Assembly (NCBI GenBank): GCA_949361645.1
Contig: OX442418.1
Span: 3,739,771-3,803,770, forward strand
Length of the DNA: 64,000 bases
DNA from: Spongilla lacustris
Lineage: Eukaryota > Porifera > Demospongiae > Spongillida > Spongillidae
Direction: 5' to 3'
Numbering within the stretch: the first letter of the stretch is position 1; every line of letters begins with the position of its first letter. A program made the translations under genes and the position numbers. Positions 1 through 10,805 of this stretch are shown piece after piece. The notes below the pieces were generated by a model that saw nothing but the letters and a program-made list of their open reading frames with translations, ran no database searches and was not told where the DNA came from.

Positions 1-1
1 A

Positions 2-154
2 GTGACAACATTGGACAAGCTAAGACAGGCTATAATTGATGAGATGCAGGCCATTCCGGCCAATATGGACCACAGTGCGACACTGGGGGTAGTGAGAAAG
101 GCAGGATTACTGCTCTCAATTGATGGGCTGCAGTTAGGATCACGACATAATTGA
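2..154 (+). CDS. possible 3' coding end entering the window, unrecognised
   Basis: An open frame enters from the left edge and runs 50 codons to TGA at 152-154. Its composition looks protein-like (charged and hydrophobic residues mixed, for example DEMQAIPANMD), unlike the GT-rich ORFs that follow. No family is recognised. It could be the last exon of a gene or transposon lying mostly outside the window, or a chance open frame. Confidence 0.25.
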   Translation: MTTLDKLRQAIIDEMQAIPANMDHSATLGVVRKAGLLLSIDGLQLGSRHN

Positions 155-337
155 CATTACTAACCTCGATAACATTGTACATGTACCTGTTTCGACTCAT
201 AATGTTATTATGCTTCTCAGTGTGGTTGAATGCACACAGTAGTGCTGTATCGTACTGCTAGAAAAATTCTGATAAACATTATGTTCAGTGAAATTGAAAT
301 ACAGTGGATGGCTAGGAAATACAGCGACTTTGAATTT

Positions 338-2225
338 GTGTGTGTTTGTGTGTGTTTTTGTGTGTGGTGTTTGTTTGTGTGTGTGTGTGTGTTTGTGTGT
401 GTGTGTTTTTGTGTATGTGTGTGTGTTTGTGTGTGTGTTTGTATGTGTGTGTTTGTGTGTGTGTTTGTGTGTGTGCTTGTATGTGTGTGTATGTGTGTGT
501 AAGGATGTAATGTTTTAAGGTTATTCAGAATAATTTTTATTTATTTCTGCATGGGTGTGACAATGTGGTAGAGATGATAAGCTATCGCGTAGCTGCATGC
601 ATGCATGCATGTAACAAGTGAGTTTGTTCTTTTAAGACACTGCATCAGACACTAGTAAGAGTGTACGTTAAAGTCAGGAATGGGATTGTAATCAATTACA
701 TTCAAACTATGGCAAAGTATTACATTTAGGTTGTTGGTATGTGTTGAGTTTTTGGAGTATCCATTGTTTGTGTGTGTGTGTATGTGTGTGTAAGGATGTT
801 ATGTTTTAAGGTTATTCAGAATAATTTTTATTTATTTCTGCACGGGGTGTGACAATGTCATTAGCTATAGCGTAGCTGCATGCATGCATGTATGTGGTTT
901 GTTCTTTTAAGACACTGCATCAGACACTAGTAAGAGTGTACGTTAAAGTCAGGAATGGGATTATAATCAATTACATTCAAACTATGGCAAAGTATTACAT
1001 TTAAGTTGTTGGTATGTGATGTGTGTTGAGTTTTTGGAGTATCCATTGTTTGTGTGTGTGTTTGTGTCTTTGTGTGTGTGTGTGTGTTTGTATGTGTGTG
1101 TATGTGTGTGTAAGGATGTAATGTTTTAAGGTTATTCAGAATAATTTTTATTTATTTCTGCATGGGTGTGACAATGTGGTAGAGATGATAAGCTATCGCG
1201 TAGCTGCATGCATGCATGCATGTAACAAGTGAGTTTGTTCTTTTAAGACACTGCATCAGACACTAGTAAGAGTGTACGTTAAAGTCAGGAATGGGATTGT
1301 AATCAATTACATTCAAACTATGGCAAAGTATTACATTTAGGTTGTTGGTATGTGTTCGAAAGCCTTGAGTTTTTGGAGTATCCATTGTTTGTGTGTGTGT
1401 GTGTTTGTGTGTTTGTGTGTGTGTTTATAGTGTTTGTGTTTGTATTTGTGTATGCGTGTATGTGTGTGTTTAATTTGATGTGTGGGTGCATGTGTGTTTG
1501 TGTGTTATGTGGATGTGTGTATTTTTTATGTGTTTGTGTTTTTGTGTTTGTGCGTGTGCATGTGTGTGTAAGGATGTAATATTATGGTTATTCAATAATT
1601 ATTTTTAATAATTAAGATCTCTGGTTGGGGTGTGACAATATGGTACATGTTTTGAGATGATTAATATGGCATGTGAATATGCGTAGCTGCAAGCATGCAC
1701 ACATGCATCTATCAAGTGGGTTCGTTTAAGTCAGTAATGCGATTATAACAGACTATTGCAAAGTATTACATTTAGGTTGTTGGTATGTGATGTGTGTGTT
1801 GGTTCGAAAGCCTTGAGTTTTTGGAATATCCATTCTTTGTGTGTGTGTATGTGTGTGTGTTTTTGTTTGTGTTTATGTGTGTATGTCTATGTGTGTGCAT
1901 TTGTGTGTGTTGTGTGTGATGTGAGGGTGCTTGTGTGTTTTTGTATTTGTGTGTGTTTTAGTTTGCATGTGTGTGTTTGTGTGTGTATGTGTGTTAGGAT
2001 GTAATGTTATGGTTATTCAGAAATTATTTGATAACAGGGTGGGGTGTGACAATATGGTAGGTGTTTTGAGAATTATGGCATGTGAATTTGCGTAGCTGCA
2101 TGCATGCATGTATGAAGTGGGTTTGTTCTTTTAAGGCACTAGTAAGAGTGTCAGAAATGGGATTAGGATCAATGACATATTTACGTTGTTGGTAAGTGAT
2201 ATGTGTGTGTCGGTTCAAAAGCCTC
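338..2225. repeat. five ~270-bp direct repeats separated by GT microsatellites
   Basis: A unit beginning TAAGGATGTAATGTTTTAAG and ending in TTTTTGGAGTATCCATTG recurs at about 501-770, 791-1050, 1112-1388, 1570-1838 and 1995-2220. Copies 1 and 3 are almost identical; copies 4 and 5 are more diverged. GT-rich tracts of 20-180 bp (338-500, 1050-1110, 1388-1570, 1838-1993) separate them. Short open frames made of Cys and Val in this stretch are products of GTGT, not genes. Confidence 0.9.
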
Positions 2226-4025
2226 GAATATCACTGGAGAATAAATATTGTATTTGTTCAAACAACTGCTGGAAGAGAGGTAACTAGCTGGTGTGAAATT
2301 AAAAAGTATTGCCCTGTTGCTGCGAGAATGTGATGGGTAAAACATATTTGGAAGCCTGAAGATTTAATCAGGTTACTAGGTATTTTCCAGTGTTGCATCA
2401 GTATTTAGGTGATGGGTAGGGTAACCTCACTGGGTGAGTATTTTGGATTGGACAATCACACAGTAGAAAGTAACAAAAGTACCAAACATGGGTTTTTAAC
2501 AGCTATATTTTGTGAGTGAAGTTGTTTGCTCATCCTTCCATGACAAAGTGACATGCTCTTTAGTGACAAACAGGCATCTAAGCAGATTGCTTTCATTGCT
2601 TGAGAATAATATTTTTGAAACACGCAAATGAATTGTATTAAAATACTAAGCTCTAACAGGAAGTATGTGAATGTTTATCAAAGCTACTCAACCACCCACC
2701 TACAACACCAAATATATTTTTTACAAACAGTATAAATTTGCATGAAACAACCAAGTCAGAATTCACTGACACTTGAAGATCATCTCAACATTACATTTAG
2801 ATCTGAGAATTAGGTGGTATTGTTTTACAAGTCATGCCCAGTTGTAAGCGCTAAAGAGTAATCCTGATGTCGGTGAAACTGCTCACTCTCTTTCTTAATG
2901 AACAACGTTGGTTTTAAAACTGATTAGACTTGCACATCACAGATTTGAACAGAAGTCACCATGACTCACAAATACACATACACGCCAGTTGAGAGCCATA
3001 TCTACAGTTCCTATGACATTGAATACTGTTGAAAAGAATGCTCAAACAGTTCGGCACTTTTTTTCACACACACACATCGGTAACTAAACAGCACACTAAG
3101 AATTAAGCCTTAGGCTTCAATATTAGTAGGTGCTATAGGCAGTATACACGCGGCTTCTCTAGTGTTACGGGCATATACCAGTTAGAGCTAGCTGAAAGGA
3201 TGTATAGTTTGCTTGATGCATGGACTGCACCAATGTGTGCGTGTACCCGTAGGCCGTGGCGTACATTGTATGCCAATAGGCACCCAGTCGTTCGTGCCTT
3301 TAACTCACCAACCATTTGCATCGAAGACATTCTCCAGTGTGGTTTTGTATAACGTAAGGCGAATGACAATCTCGATCTCGTCCACAACACGTAGCAAGAA
3401 CGCTAATTGGTGCGCACCGCCCGTATGAATGACCTAGGCGGGTGTATGTTTTCTTTTACGAAGAGATAGTAATACGGCTAGTTCGCTTCTAAAAGCAAGA
3501 GATATGCAGCCGCAGATACGGTAGTATCTATGATTTCACAAGGATAGCTTAGATTTTTATAAGGCTAAATTTAAAATACAATTAAAAATTAAGCAATTCG
3601 AGGGGGTGGGGCTCAGTGGCACGTGATAATATGCAAGTTGAAGGGGTGGAGCTAATATGGTGCTTTAATGGTTGCGTCACAAGTCTCGGAACGGGACGAG
3701 CGTATGCAATGAAGTGTAACAAGTGCGCATGCGTAACCGTGGTGAAATAGTTGTTGCCTCTTACTTTCAGTTTAAAAGGTGATAAAAATATGATCATTTT
3801 GATTTTGGCTTCGAAACGTGTGTCTAAACATGGTTTCACTTTTAAAGTTGTTAATTTGTTGTGTTTATTAAAGTTAATTAAGCATCGTTAATAACTTGTA
3901 AATAAAATGATGTAAACACATTTGCCTAACCTCAAGTCGTTAGTTTCTAAATATTAGATTTTTTTCATACTCCTATCAAAAGTTATTCCCGTTCAAAAGC
4001 ATTGCGTTCTTTCGTGGACACCCGG
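2226..4025. other. no gene or repeat recognised
   Basis: About 1.8 kb of mixed-composition DNA. Only short open frames (85 codons or fewer) without recognisable motifs are present, and overlapping frames on both strands at 3133-3428 make coding unlikely. No tandem or inverted repeat was noticed. Confidence 0.5.
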
Positions 4026-4690
4026 TATATATGGGACAGTCTCCGAGAAAACTGCCCTTCGCATATATATATAAAATGTTATAAAAATGCTTCTCTTTTG
4101 AATCGCTATATCTTCCGAACGGTTAACGCTATCAACTTCCTATTTTTAACACTTCATACTACACCATTTCTCTATGGTAAAATATCTTTTGGAGTCTTGC
4201 ACTTGCTCCTTGCCAGTATTGCAACGTTCGATACCCCACAGGGTTCAAACCCACCATAACTTTAGGTAGGAGTAATCAATTCGCTTCAAATTCGGTTTGT
4301 AGGTAGAGAGGTCCTATACCTATCGATTTGTTCTGTTCGTTAATTTTTATTTCATCCGTTACGGAGATACAGCGGCGCAAAGTTGGTACAGGTTGGTATA
4401 GGACCCCTCTACCTACAAACCAAATTTGAAGCGATTTGATTACTCCTACAGAAAGTTATGGTGGGTTTGAACCCAGTGGGGTATGGAACGTTGCAACACT
4501 GGCACGGAGCGAGTGCAAGACCCCAAAATGTATTTTACCATAGCGAAATGGTGTGGTATGAAGTGTTGAAAATAGGATGTTGATAGCTTTAACCGTTCGG
4601 AAGATATATCAATTCAAAAGAGAAGCATTTTTATAAAATTATATATATATATGCGACGGGCAGTTTTCTCGGAGACTGTCCCATATATAT
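4026..4690. mobile_element. palindromic MITE-like element, copy 1
   Basis: The left arm (about 4026-4370) and right arm (about 4395-4690) are inverted copies of each other, with ends reading TATATGGGACAGTCTCCGAG and its complement. Both arms carry the landmark ACACTTCATACTACACCATT and a GGTTCAAACCCACC segment. Both ends lie in TA-rich sequence, so a TA target is plausible but a duplication cannot be counted. No transposase is present, so it would be non-autonomous. Related arms occur at 4692-5535, 24070-24247, 35243 onward and 45972 backward. Confidence 0.8.
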
Positions 4691-4691
4691 A

Positions 4692-5535
4692 TATATATAT
4701 GGGAAAGTTTACGAGAAAAAGGACCTAGCGTTTATTATAAAAAAGTATAATAAAAATGCGTTACGTTTGATTTGCTATAATTTCCGAACAGTTAACGCTA
4801 TCACCTTCCTATTTTCAACACTTCATACTGCACCATTTCTCTATGGTAAAATACATTTTGGAGTCTTGCACTTGCTCCGTGTCAGTATTGCAACGTTCGA
4901 TACCCCACCGGGTTCAAACCCACCATAACTTTCGGTAGGAGTAATCAATTCGCTTCAAATTCGGTTTGTAGGTAGAGAGGTCCTATACCTATCGATTTGT
5001 TCTGTTCGTTGATTTTTATGCCATCCATTACGGAGATACAGTTGAACAAACTGCGTGCCCATTTTCGCGCTCGATTCGCGCCAATGATTTGGGCAAATTG
5101 CGTTCCGCTCAATGTATGGGGAGGCGGGGATTATAACATTGGCGCGAATCAAGCGGGAAAACGTGCACGTAGTTTGTTCAACTGTATCTCCGTAACGGAT
5201 GGCATAAAAATTAACGAACAGAACAAATCGATAGGTATAGGACCTCTCTACCTACAAACCGAATTTGAAGCGAATTGATTACTCCTACCGAAAGTTATGG
5301 TGGGTTTGAACCCAGTGGGGTATCGAACGTTGCAATACTGACACGGAGCAAGTGCAAGATTCCAAAATGTATTTTACCATAGAGAAATGGTGCAGTATGA
5401 AGTGTTGAAAATAGGAAGTTGGTAGCGTTAACTGTTCGGAAGTTATAGCAAATCAAACGTAATGCATTTTTATTATACTTTTTTATAATAAACGCTAGGT
5501 CCCTTTTCTCGTAAACTTTCCCATATATATATATA
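4692..5535. mobile_element. palindromic MITE-like element, copy 2
   Basis: This lies immediately next to copy 1. Arms of about 390 bp (4692-5083 and 5137-5535) are inverted relative to each other around a ~50-bp spacer. The ends read TATATGGGAAAGTTTACGAG and its complement, and the sub-terminal core is the same as in copy 1. The inner arm, rich in CGCG, is not found in copy 1, so the two are subfamily members rather than one duplication. The 93- and 112-codon open frames in it read through the palindrome and are not considered genes. Confidence 0.8.
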
Positions 5536-5732
5536 TTGTCCCAGGGGGTACGTTCACAATCATCGTCATCATAATAAACTAGTGAAAAGCAACATACATG
5601 TACCACCTGCCCACATGCCAACTGTGCTTTCATTTTGTATCAGAAACATGCACATAACTAAACAAGTGCCACCACATACAGCAGTAGTGCACAGTAAAGC
5701 TAACCACTACTTCTTATAAGTAATGTGCAAAC

Positions 5733-5816
5733 CTCTCCAACTGCATTCACATCAACACCATTGGATGTCAGATGTTTGATGGTTTCTATCCTTCCGTGTG
5801 CACATGCTTCACAAAG
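5733..5816 (-). CDS. ankyrin-repeat exon (28 codons)
   Basis: On the minus strand a pyrimidine-rich acceptor (TTTTTTCTCCACAG) precedes an 84-bp in-frame exon, followed by donor GTTTGC. Its translation contains CxHGRIETIKHLTSNGVDVN, matching the second-helix and hairpin half of an ankyrin repeat (G-x-x-x-x-x-x-x-L-x-x-x-G-x-x-V-N). Ankyrin repeats act as protein-binding scaffolds. The exon and flanking intron (about 5585-5960) are duplicated at 34365-34700. It may belong to the same ANK gene family as the exons at 16131 and 22128, all on this strand, but lies downstream of the P-loop exon, so it is more likely part of a second gene or a stray duplicate. Confidence 0.75.
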
Positions 5817-6180
5817 CTGTGGAGAAAAAATGTTTAAAAAAATACATGTAGCTCAAATATCTGAATTAATCCTTGTATGATCATAGCCTTTACTATTTTG
5901 TACTATACATGTACATATGATTACACGGGGAAGAGTTTGATTTAGCTGAAATTTGCAAGCTGTCTGACATACACGTACACAACGTCATAACTCAGGATAT
6001 TAATTTATTAATTAAGGAACGTCCCTACAGTAAAAAATAAATTAGCAATATGCACATATAGTATGCATGTATTGAAAATCTAACAACAAAGTCACGTGAC
6101 AATTCCTTATTTCCGTTGTTGTAGTGTACAATGTCCCCCCTGACATGCATAGCTTTTGCATATGCATGTACATGTATATT

Positions 6181-6219
6181 ACCCGGATCAGTATTGGCAG
6201 CAAAAGGTGATCCGGGTAT
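6181..6219. repeat. short hairpin, ACCCGGATCA arms
   Basis: Ten-base inverted arms ACCCGGATCA and TGATCCGGGT flank a 19-base loop. A related half-copy (CTCGGATCAGTTTTGGCTGC) lies about 100 bp downstream without the pairing arm. No role can be assigned. Confidence 0.5.
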
Positions 6220-6526
6220 ACCTTATATATACGTATACACTCATACGTGCATGTATATGTTACTTTTTGGCTGTAAAAGGCATACGTATATATATTACTC
6301 GGATCAGTTTTGGCTGCAAAAAGCGTACCTTATGCAATTACACATGTCCACACGTAAATTACCAGGTCTGAATCAGTTTTGCATGGCAGTAGCGGGCCAC
6401 GCATGCAATAGAGGTACATGGACCTAGCTGTCTTGTGTTCATGTATTTGTAGAAAAGGGATGTTTTTTCATGCATGCATGCATGCGTGCCATTATCTGTC
6501 AGGATCGAGACTAGCCTCGTCCCCAG

Positions 6527-6950
6527 GCCATCAATAAAGTTTAGGGAAAAAAACGGCCTGGTAGCTATTGCCACAATGTTAGTGCGCATGCGCTGGCCAT
6601 TACCTGAAAAACACGTAATCGTTTATACTTAGCTTGTGAACCGTTCCGTAAGCTAACTCATATCCGGTCTGCCTCGTTAAGATTTTTTTTATGTAGGAAA
6701 CCAAGCGAGAGTGACCGTTGTACAAATGAAACAGTGCTTCCTCCTGCTTCACTTTCAGTACAAGGTTCTGTTCACACACAGAAGAGAATAGGCCAACGCT
6801 TCATGAAATTCTGCCATTGCTTCGCGCGGAACAGTTTACGGAAAGGTTTACAAGCTAAGTATACGATTACGTAATGGCCAGCGCATGCGCACTAACATAG
6901 TGGCAATAGCTACCAGACCGTCTTTTTTTCATAAACTTTAACGACGTAGG
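6527..6950. mobile_element. inverted-repeat MITE-like element
   Basis: The left arm (about 6527-6660) contains GCTATTGCCACAATGTTAGT, GCGCATGCGCTGGCCATTAC and CGTAATCGTTTATACTTAGC. The same blocks recur inverted at about 6850-6950. The middle (6661-6845) is unique. No coding capacity and no clear target duplication were found. Confidence 0.65.
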
Positions 6951-7028
6951 ACTGGTACACACTTTTTAGTTGACAGTATTATTAAATTGGAAAATGGAAT
7001 GAATCATGCCCAAATAACACCCTTTATA

Positions 7029-7185
7029 TAGAGCGCATTACGTCATTTTATGTTGCTAAATTGAGCGTCTATGTATTTGCATGCATCACGTTATCGCGTA
7101 TTCAATGATATGTTTACTTTGGGCGATTACGTAATGCAATTTAGCAACATACAATGACGTAACGCTCAATTTAGCAACAACAATG
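7029..7185. repeat. imperfect palindrome with TGACGTAA-type motifs
   Basis: GCGCATTACGTCATTTTATG with TTGCTAAATTGAGCG on the left is matched by inverted CAATTTAGCAACATACAATG and ACGTAACGCTC on the right. A further partial copy (AATTTAGCAACAACAATGAC) follows. Several TGACGTA (CRE-like) cores result. It is probably a small MITE remnant. Confidence 0.6.
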
Positions 7186-7369
7186 ACGTACGGTAGGACG
7201 CGCTGTGCAGAAGGTCTTTAAATAGAACTATTACTTCATGATTGCCTAGGCTTGTAGGGATTCTGGCTCGGCCCCGCGAATCTTACATGTATTTTTTTTT
7301 TCGCTGCCCAGGGCTGCGGGGCCCCTAATGGCGCGGGGCCTGTAGGCAATTGCCTTATGGAATAAATCT

Positions 7370-7755
7370 TGGTATAGATAGCATGCACAGAGACTGGGAA
7401 CGAGGTACATTCCAATGTTACGCCACACCCACTGGTGGGAATAATTCTATGGCGGCGAATGGTAATTATACGTGTTTCGTGCATTTTGTGCATGAAAGGA
7501 ACATTTTAGTTTTTTCGTGCGCAAGCTGCGGGTAATTTTCGTCTTTATCTCAATAACCTAATAATCTTACTTGTCCCATACTTAGTAGGCATTGGTAGCG
7601 GGCGAATAAATAACAACGCGTTTTTCAGTGAAAAAATGCTTGAAACATGCATTATTGCCATCCGCCGCCATAGAATTATTCCCACCAGTGGGTGTGGCGT
7701 AACATTGGAATGTACCTCGTTCCCAGTCGCTGTGCATACTATCTATAGGCTTAAT
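7370..7755. mobile_element. palindromic MITE-like element
   Basis: Inverted arms of about 120 bp: CATTCCAATGTTACGCCACA and CCCACTGGTGGGAATAATTC at 7405-7450, with their complements at 7672-7720. The outer block GATAGCATGCACAGAGACTG pairs with CAGTCGCTGTGCATACTATC. The spacer (7500-7636) is unique. The small open frames on both strands mirror each other and are not genes. Confidence 0.7.
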
Positions 7756-7839
7756 TGTCACACAAACGCCGTAGCAGGGCCCGCCCGACTAGCGAAGTGC
7801 TTTTGGCCATCGATTATGCGTAAATGATTGATAATTAAT

Positions 7840-8215
7840 TTTTAAACCGGAAATTACCGGTTATTTTAAAACGAAAAACCTTAACCGACCGGTTATTTTT
7901 AAACAATCACCTTATCCGACTGGTTTTTTTAATTTTAATAACCTGTTACAACCGGTTTTTTCTAAACTAACAGGTTTCAAGCCTTAACCTCGCCACTGTA
8001 TATAAGGACGGGTTTTTTTTTATTTTTAAACCAGCCTAAAAAATCCTGGTTGGACGTTTATAACCGTTTTCTTTGTTATCCTATAGGTAGTATAGCAGTG
8101 AAAATTATCCCCCCTGGAAAATTGTCCCCCCGGACATTTTCCCCTAAAGAAATATATCCCACCGGACACTTTTCACTTGGGTCTCCCTGTAGTGCAAAGT
8201 GTCCCCCCGCATTTA
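7840..8215. repeat. degenerate AACCGGTT-type and CCCCCCGGACA-type motifs
   Basis: Between 7845 and 8010, ACCGGTTATTTT-like phrases recur about five times in both orientations. Between 8100 and 8210, CCCCCCGGACA and CACCGGACACTTT-like phrases recur. These look like decayed short repeats. The coding frame of the integrase pseudogene begins just after them. Confidence 0.45.
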
Positions 8216-8259
8216 AGAACTTAATTCCTGAAGGTTTTCGATAAATAGGATGCAAATGC

Positions 8260-8820
8260 ATGCGCTGTTCATTTCTACCCACATTGGAAATGCAAGGCGA
8301 TGACGATTACGATGCTTTGTACAAGTTTTTATACGAACATGTATATCTAGCGAACATCAGTAACGTGGATAAAAGGGCATTTCGCTGCAAAGCTTCGGGG
8401 TACAAAGTGAAGCGCAGTCGTTTATTTTACTACCACAAATCCAGCAAAAGTTGGAAGCAGGTACCCTCAGTAAAAGAAAGGCAAAGAATCCTCAATGCCT
8501 GTCACGCTCTTCCTACAGATATTTTTAAAAAGAGGCCTAAGTGACCCATATTTATTTATTGTATAAATTGTCTTTATTAGGGAATCATATTGGGTGCAAC
8601 AAGACCTACAACAAAGTTGCTGATCGTTATCAATGTGAGCAAGTAATAAATATGCTACAGTACATACAAGCGATACATTGTCCAACCTTATAGGTAAGAA
8701 TTGACCTCATTGGACCATTTAAAATAGCAGGTCTGGTAATCGATACATAATCACGCTAGTTGATTTTTTTTTTAATGGCCTAGGGCTGATGCTATTGCTA
8801 GCAAAGAAGCTAAAGAAATA
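8260..8820 (+). pseudogene. GIN-like retrotransposon-type integrase, 5' part (exons 1-4, decayed)
   Basis: Exon 1 (from ATG 8260 or 8290 to 8518) encodes the pre-integrase region, with motifs such as SKSWKQVP and RILNACHALPT that precede the H-H-C-C zinc domain of gypsy-type integrases. Its donor reads ACAG|ATATTT, so the GT appears mutated. Exon 2 (8581-8693, acceptor TCTTTATTAG, donor GTAAG) carries HIGCNKTYNKVADRY and the zinc-binding cysteine. Exon 3 (8700-8735) has IDLIGPFK, the start of the catalytic core with its first acidic residue. Exon 4 (from 8776) reads WPRADAIASKEAKE until a MITE interrupts it at 8820. Stops and a slip near the T-run at 8763-8772 show decay. Whether this was a transposon or a domesticated GIN gene cannot be told. 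Confidence 0.75.
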
Positions 8821-10386
8821 CAGTGGAAACCATCACACTTGCTCCTATAATTTTTTTGTACTGTTATTTTGTTCACTTGAATATATTTCAATAACAATGA
8901 GCTCAAATGGAAATCTGACAACGCAGGTATAGTGTATAACTATTTTTCAATATATACTGAAAGTTAAAAAGCATCACGTGACTATTTACTTTAGTTATCA
9001 ATACTTGTTGTGACCCCAGTACAAAAGAAATTGTAAGCATAATTCCTCCTCCTGTAGGCAATAGATCTTAACCATATTTGCAATATATCTAAAGAACAAG
9101 CATTAGGAACCTTTGACCGCGTCGGTTTTTAAGTCCGGTAAATAGTTACGGTATTATCGAGCTAGATATGCGTTTTTAGCTCGTAAAAGTTTAGCGATGC
9201 TATTTCGTAGTACGCTCTCACTGGACTGCTATATTTCGTTTCCGAGTCGTCACATGTTAGATCTATCGCGAAATCGTACTTGGGAGGCAATAGACCCTTC
9301 TTTGCCGTTAAAAAAATGCCATCAGAGCTGAGTACCTGAAAACATCCGCCATATCGCGATGAATTGCGTCATTATTGCGTCATTATGTGTCATGAATATA
9401 TTTATAATGTGACGTATCGGCAGAAATAACAAGTGCTGTCATTGACTCAATGAGGATTGTGAAAACCGTTCTAAACCTAACGATTGCAGCCACTCACGGC
9501 GAACGTCTAGTAAATCAGTAGCATCAAATTGGGAAGCTTTATGGGCCATCAAGACATTCGCAAAGGTATCGTTCTATCACCCAAAGCTTCCAATCCTTGA
9601 TGGCAGCTTCGAAATAGCTAATTGGGTCCGCTTCGCTTCCAGCTTTAAAGTTGCCTCTTGTTCTTTGACGTTTCTTGTAACCTGCCCAATTTGATGCTTC
9701 AGATTAGCCCGACCTTCGCGTATTGGCGGAAGGTCGGGCTACGCCCAACTAGCTTCAGATTTCGTATCATCTCTGCCGATACGTCACATTATAAATATAT
9801 TCATGATACAAAATGACGCAATAATGACGTTTCAAATGCAATTCATCGCGATATGGCGGATGTTTTCAGGTACTCAGCTCTGATGGCACTTTTTTAACGG
9901 CAAAGAAGGGTCTATTGCCTCCCAAGTACGATTTCGCGATAGATCTAACATGCGACGACTCGGAAACGAAATATAGCAGTCTAGTGAGAGCGTGCTACGA
10001 AATAGCATCGCTAAGCTTTTACGAGCTAAACACGCATATCTAGCTCGATAATACCGTAACTATTTACCGGACTTAAAAACCGACGCGGCCAAAGGTTGCT
10101 AATGCTTGTTCTTTAGATATATTGCAATTATGGTTAAGATCTATTGCCTACAGGAGGAGGAACTATGCTTACAATTTCTTTTGTATTGGGGTCACAACAA
10201 GTATTAATAACTAAAGTAAATAGTCACGTGATGCTTTTTAACTTTCAGTATATATTGAAAAATAGTTATAAACTATACCTGCTTTGTCAAATTTCCATTT
10301 GAGCTCATTGTTATTGAAATATATTCAAGTGAACAAAATAAGAGTACAAAAAAATTATAGGAGCAAGTGTGATGGTTTCCACTGTA
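8819..10386. mobile_element. Tc1/mariner-type MITE with ~610-bp TIRs and TA target duplication
   Basis: The element proper is 8821-10384, flanked by TA (8819-8820 and 10385-10386). The ends read CAGTGGAAACCATCACACTT and its complement, a typical Tc1-like terminus. The arms (about 8821-9432 and 9772-10384) are long near-perfect inverted repeats. It splits exon 4 of the integrase pseudogene: the reading frame before and after the insertion is the same once one TA is discounted. The core (9433-9771) is unique and contains minus-strand coding-like sequence. No transposase is visible, so it would be non-autonomous. Confidence 0.85.
9500..9700 (-). pseudogene. coding-like fragment inside the MITE core, unrecognised
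   Basis: On the minus strand, overlapping frames look protein-like: one contains GNFKAGSEADPISYFEAAIK ending at a TAA, the other a charged helical stretch containing VTRNVKEQEATLKLEAKR. Only one can be genuine. It may be a remnant of the parental transposase or a captured host exon. No family is recognised. Confidence 0.25.
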
Positions 10387-10590
10387 GGTTTTTTTCTGTT
10401 CAAAATGATATGCAGGTAATTTTCTGATCCAAATTGCACTTTATTAATGTTTTCTCACCTGCATGTATGGATTGTTATATCCGATCAGAGAATTTGTCAA
10501 TAACATTAACCAGCATTTGTTTGAATATTTCAAAGAGTGCAAAGGGTGTCAACAGCATATCACCCACAGACTAATGGTTGGGTTGAACAG
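10387..10590 (+). pseudogene. GIN-like integrase, middle part
   Basis: The end of exon 4 (10387-10415, containing FLFKMIC, donor GTAATT) resumes directly after the MITE. Exon 5 starts near 10464: WIVISDQ and REFVNNINQHLFEYF mark the second catalytic aspartate block, with a small deletion shifting frame between them. Next comes TAYHPQTNGWVEQ, the conserved block with the catalytic Glu, in yet another frame. The acceptor before exon 5 reads CTGCATG instead of an AG. The frame is cut at 10590-10592 by the piggyBac-like element. Confidence 0.75.
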
Positions 10591-10805
10591 TATGTACTCA
10601 ATTGAGGACGGTGGTCCTCAATTGAGGACCAAATCTAATAAAAAGTAATTTAGCAAATACTTTTGCGGATCACGTGCCTTTTAACACATAGTGGTGACTA
10701 TTGGATAAAGTTTGCCTGTGTGATACATTCTTGCCTCTCAAGCGTATTGTCACATTCGTCGAGTGAAAGGCGATTAATTAGTGTCTCCCGCGCGCGCGAA
10801 CCGCA

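Noticed and set aside
230..518. Cys/Val-rich ORFs (also at 1352-2004)
   Set aside because: They are direct translations of GT microsatellite and overlap one another in different frames.
4238..4255. GGTTCAAACCC, resembling a tRNA T-loop/B box, in the palindromic elements (also 4460, 4910, 5305, 35447, 45757)
   Set aside because: No acceptor stem, anticodon arm or A box can be folded around it, and it belongs to the inverted arms of the MITE family.
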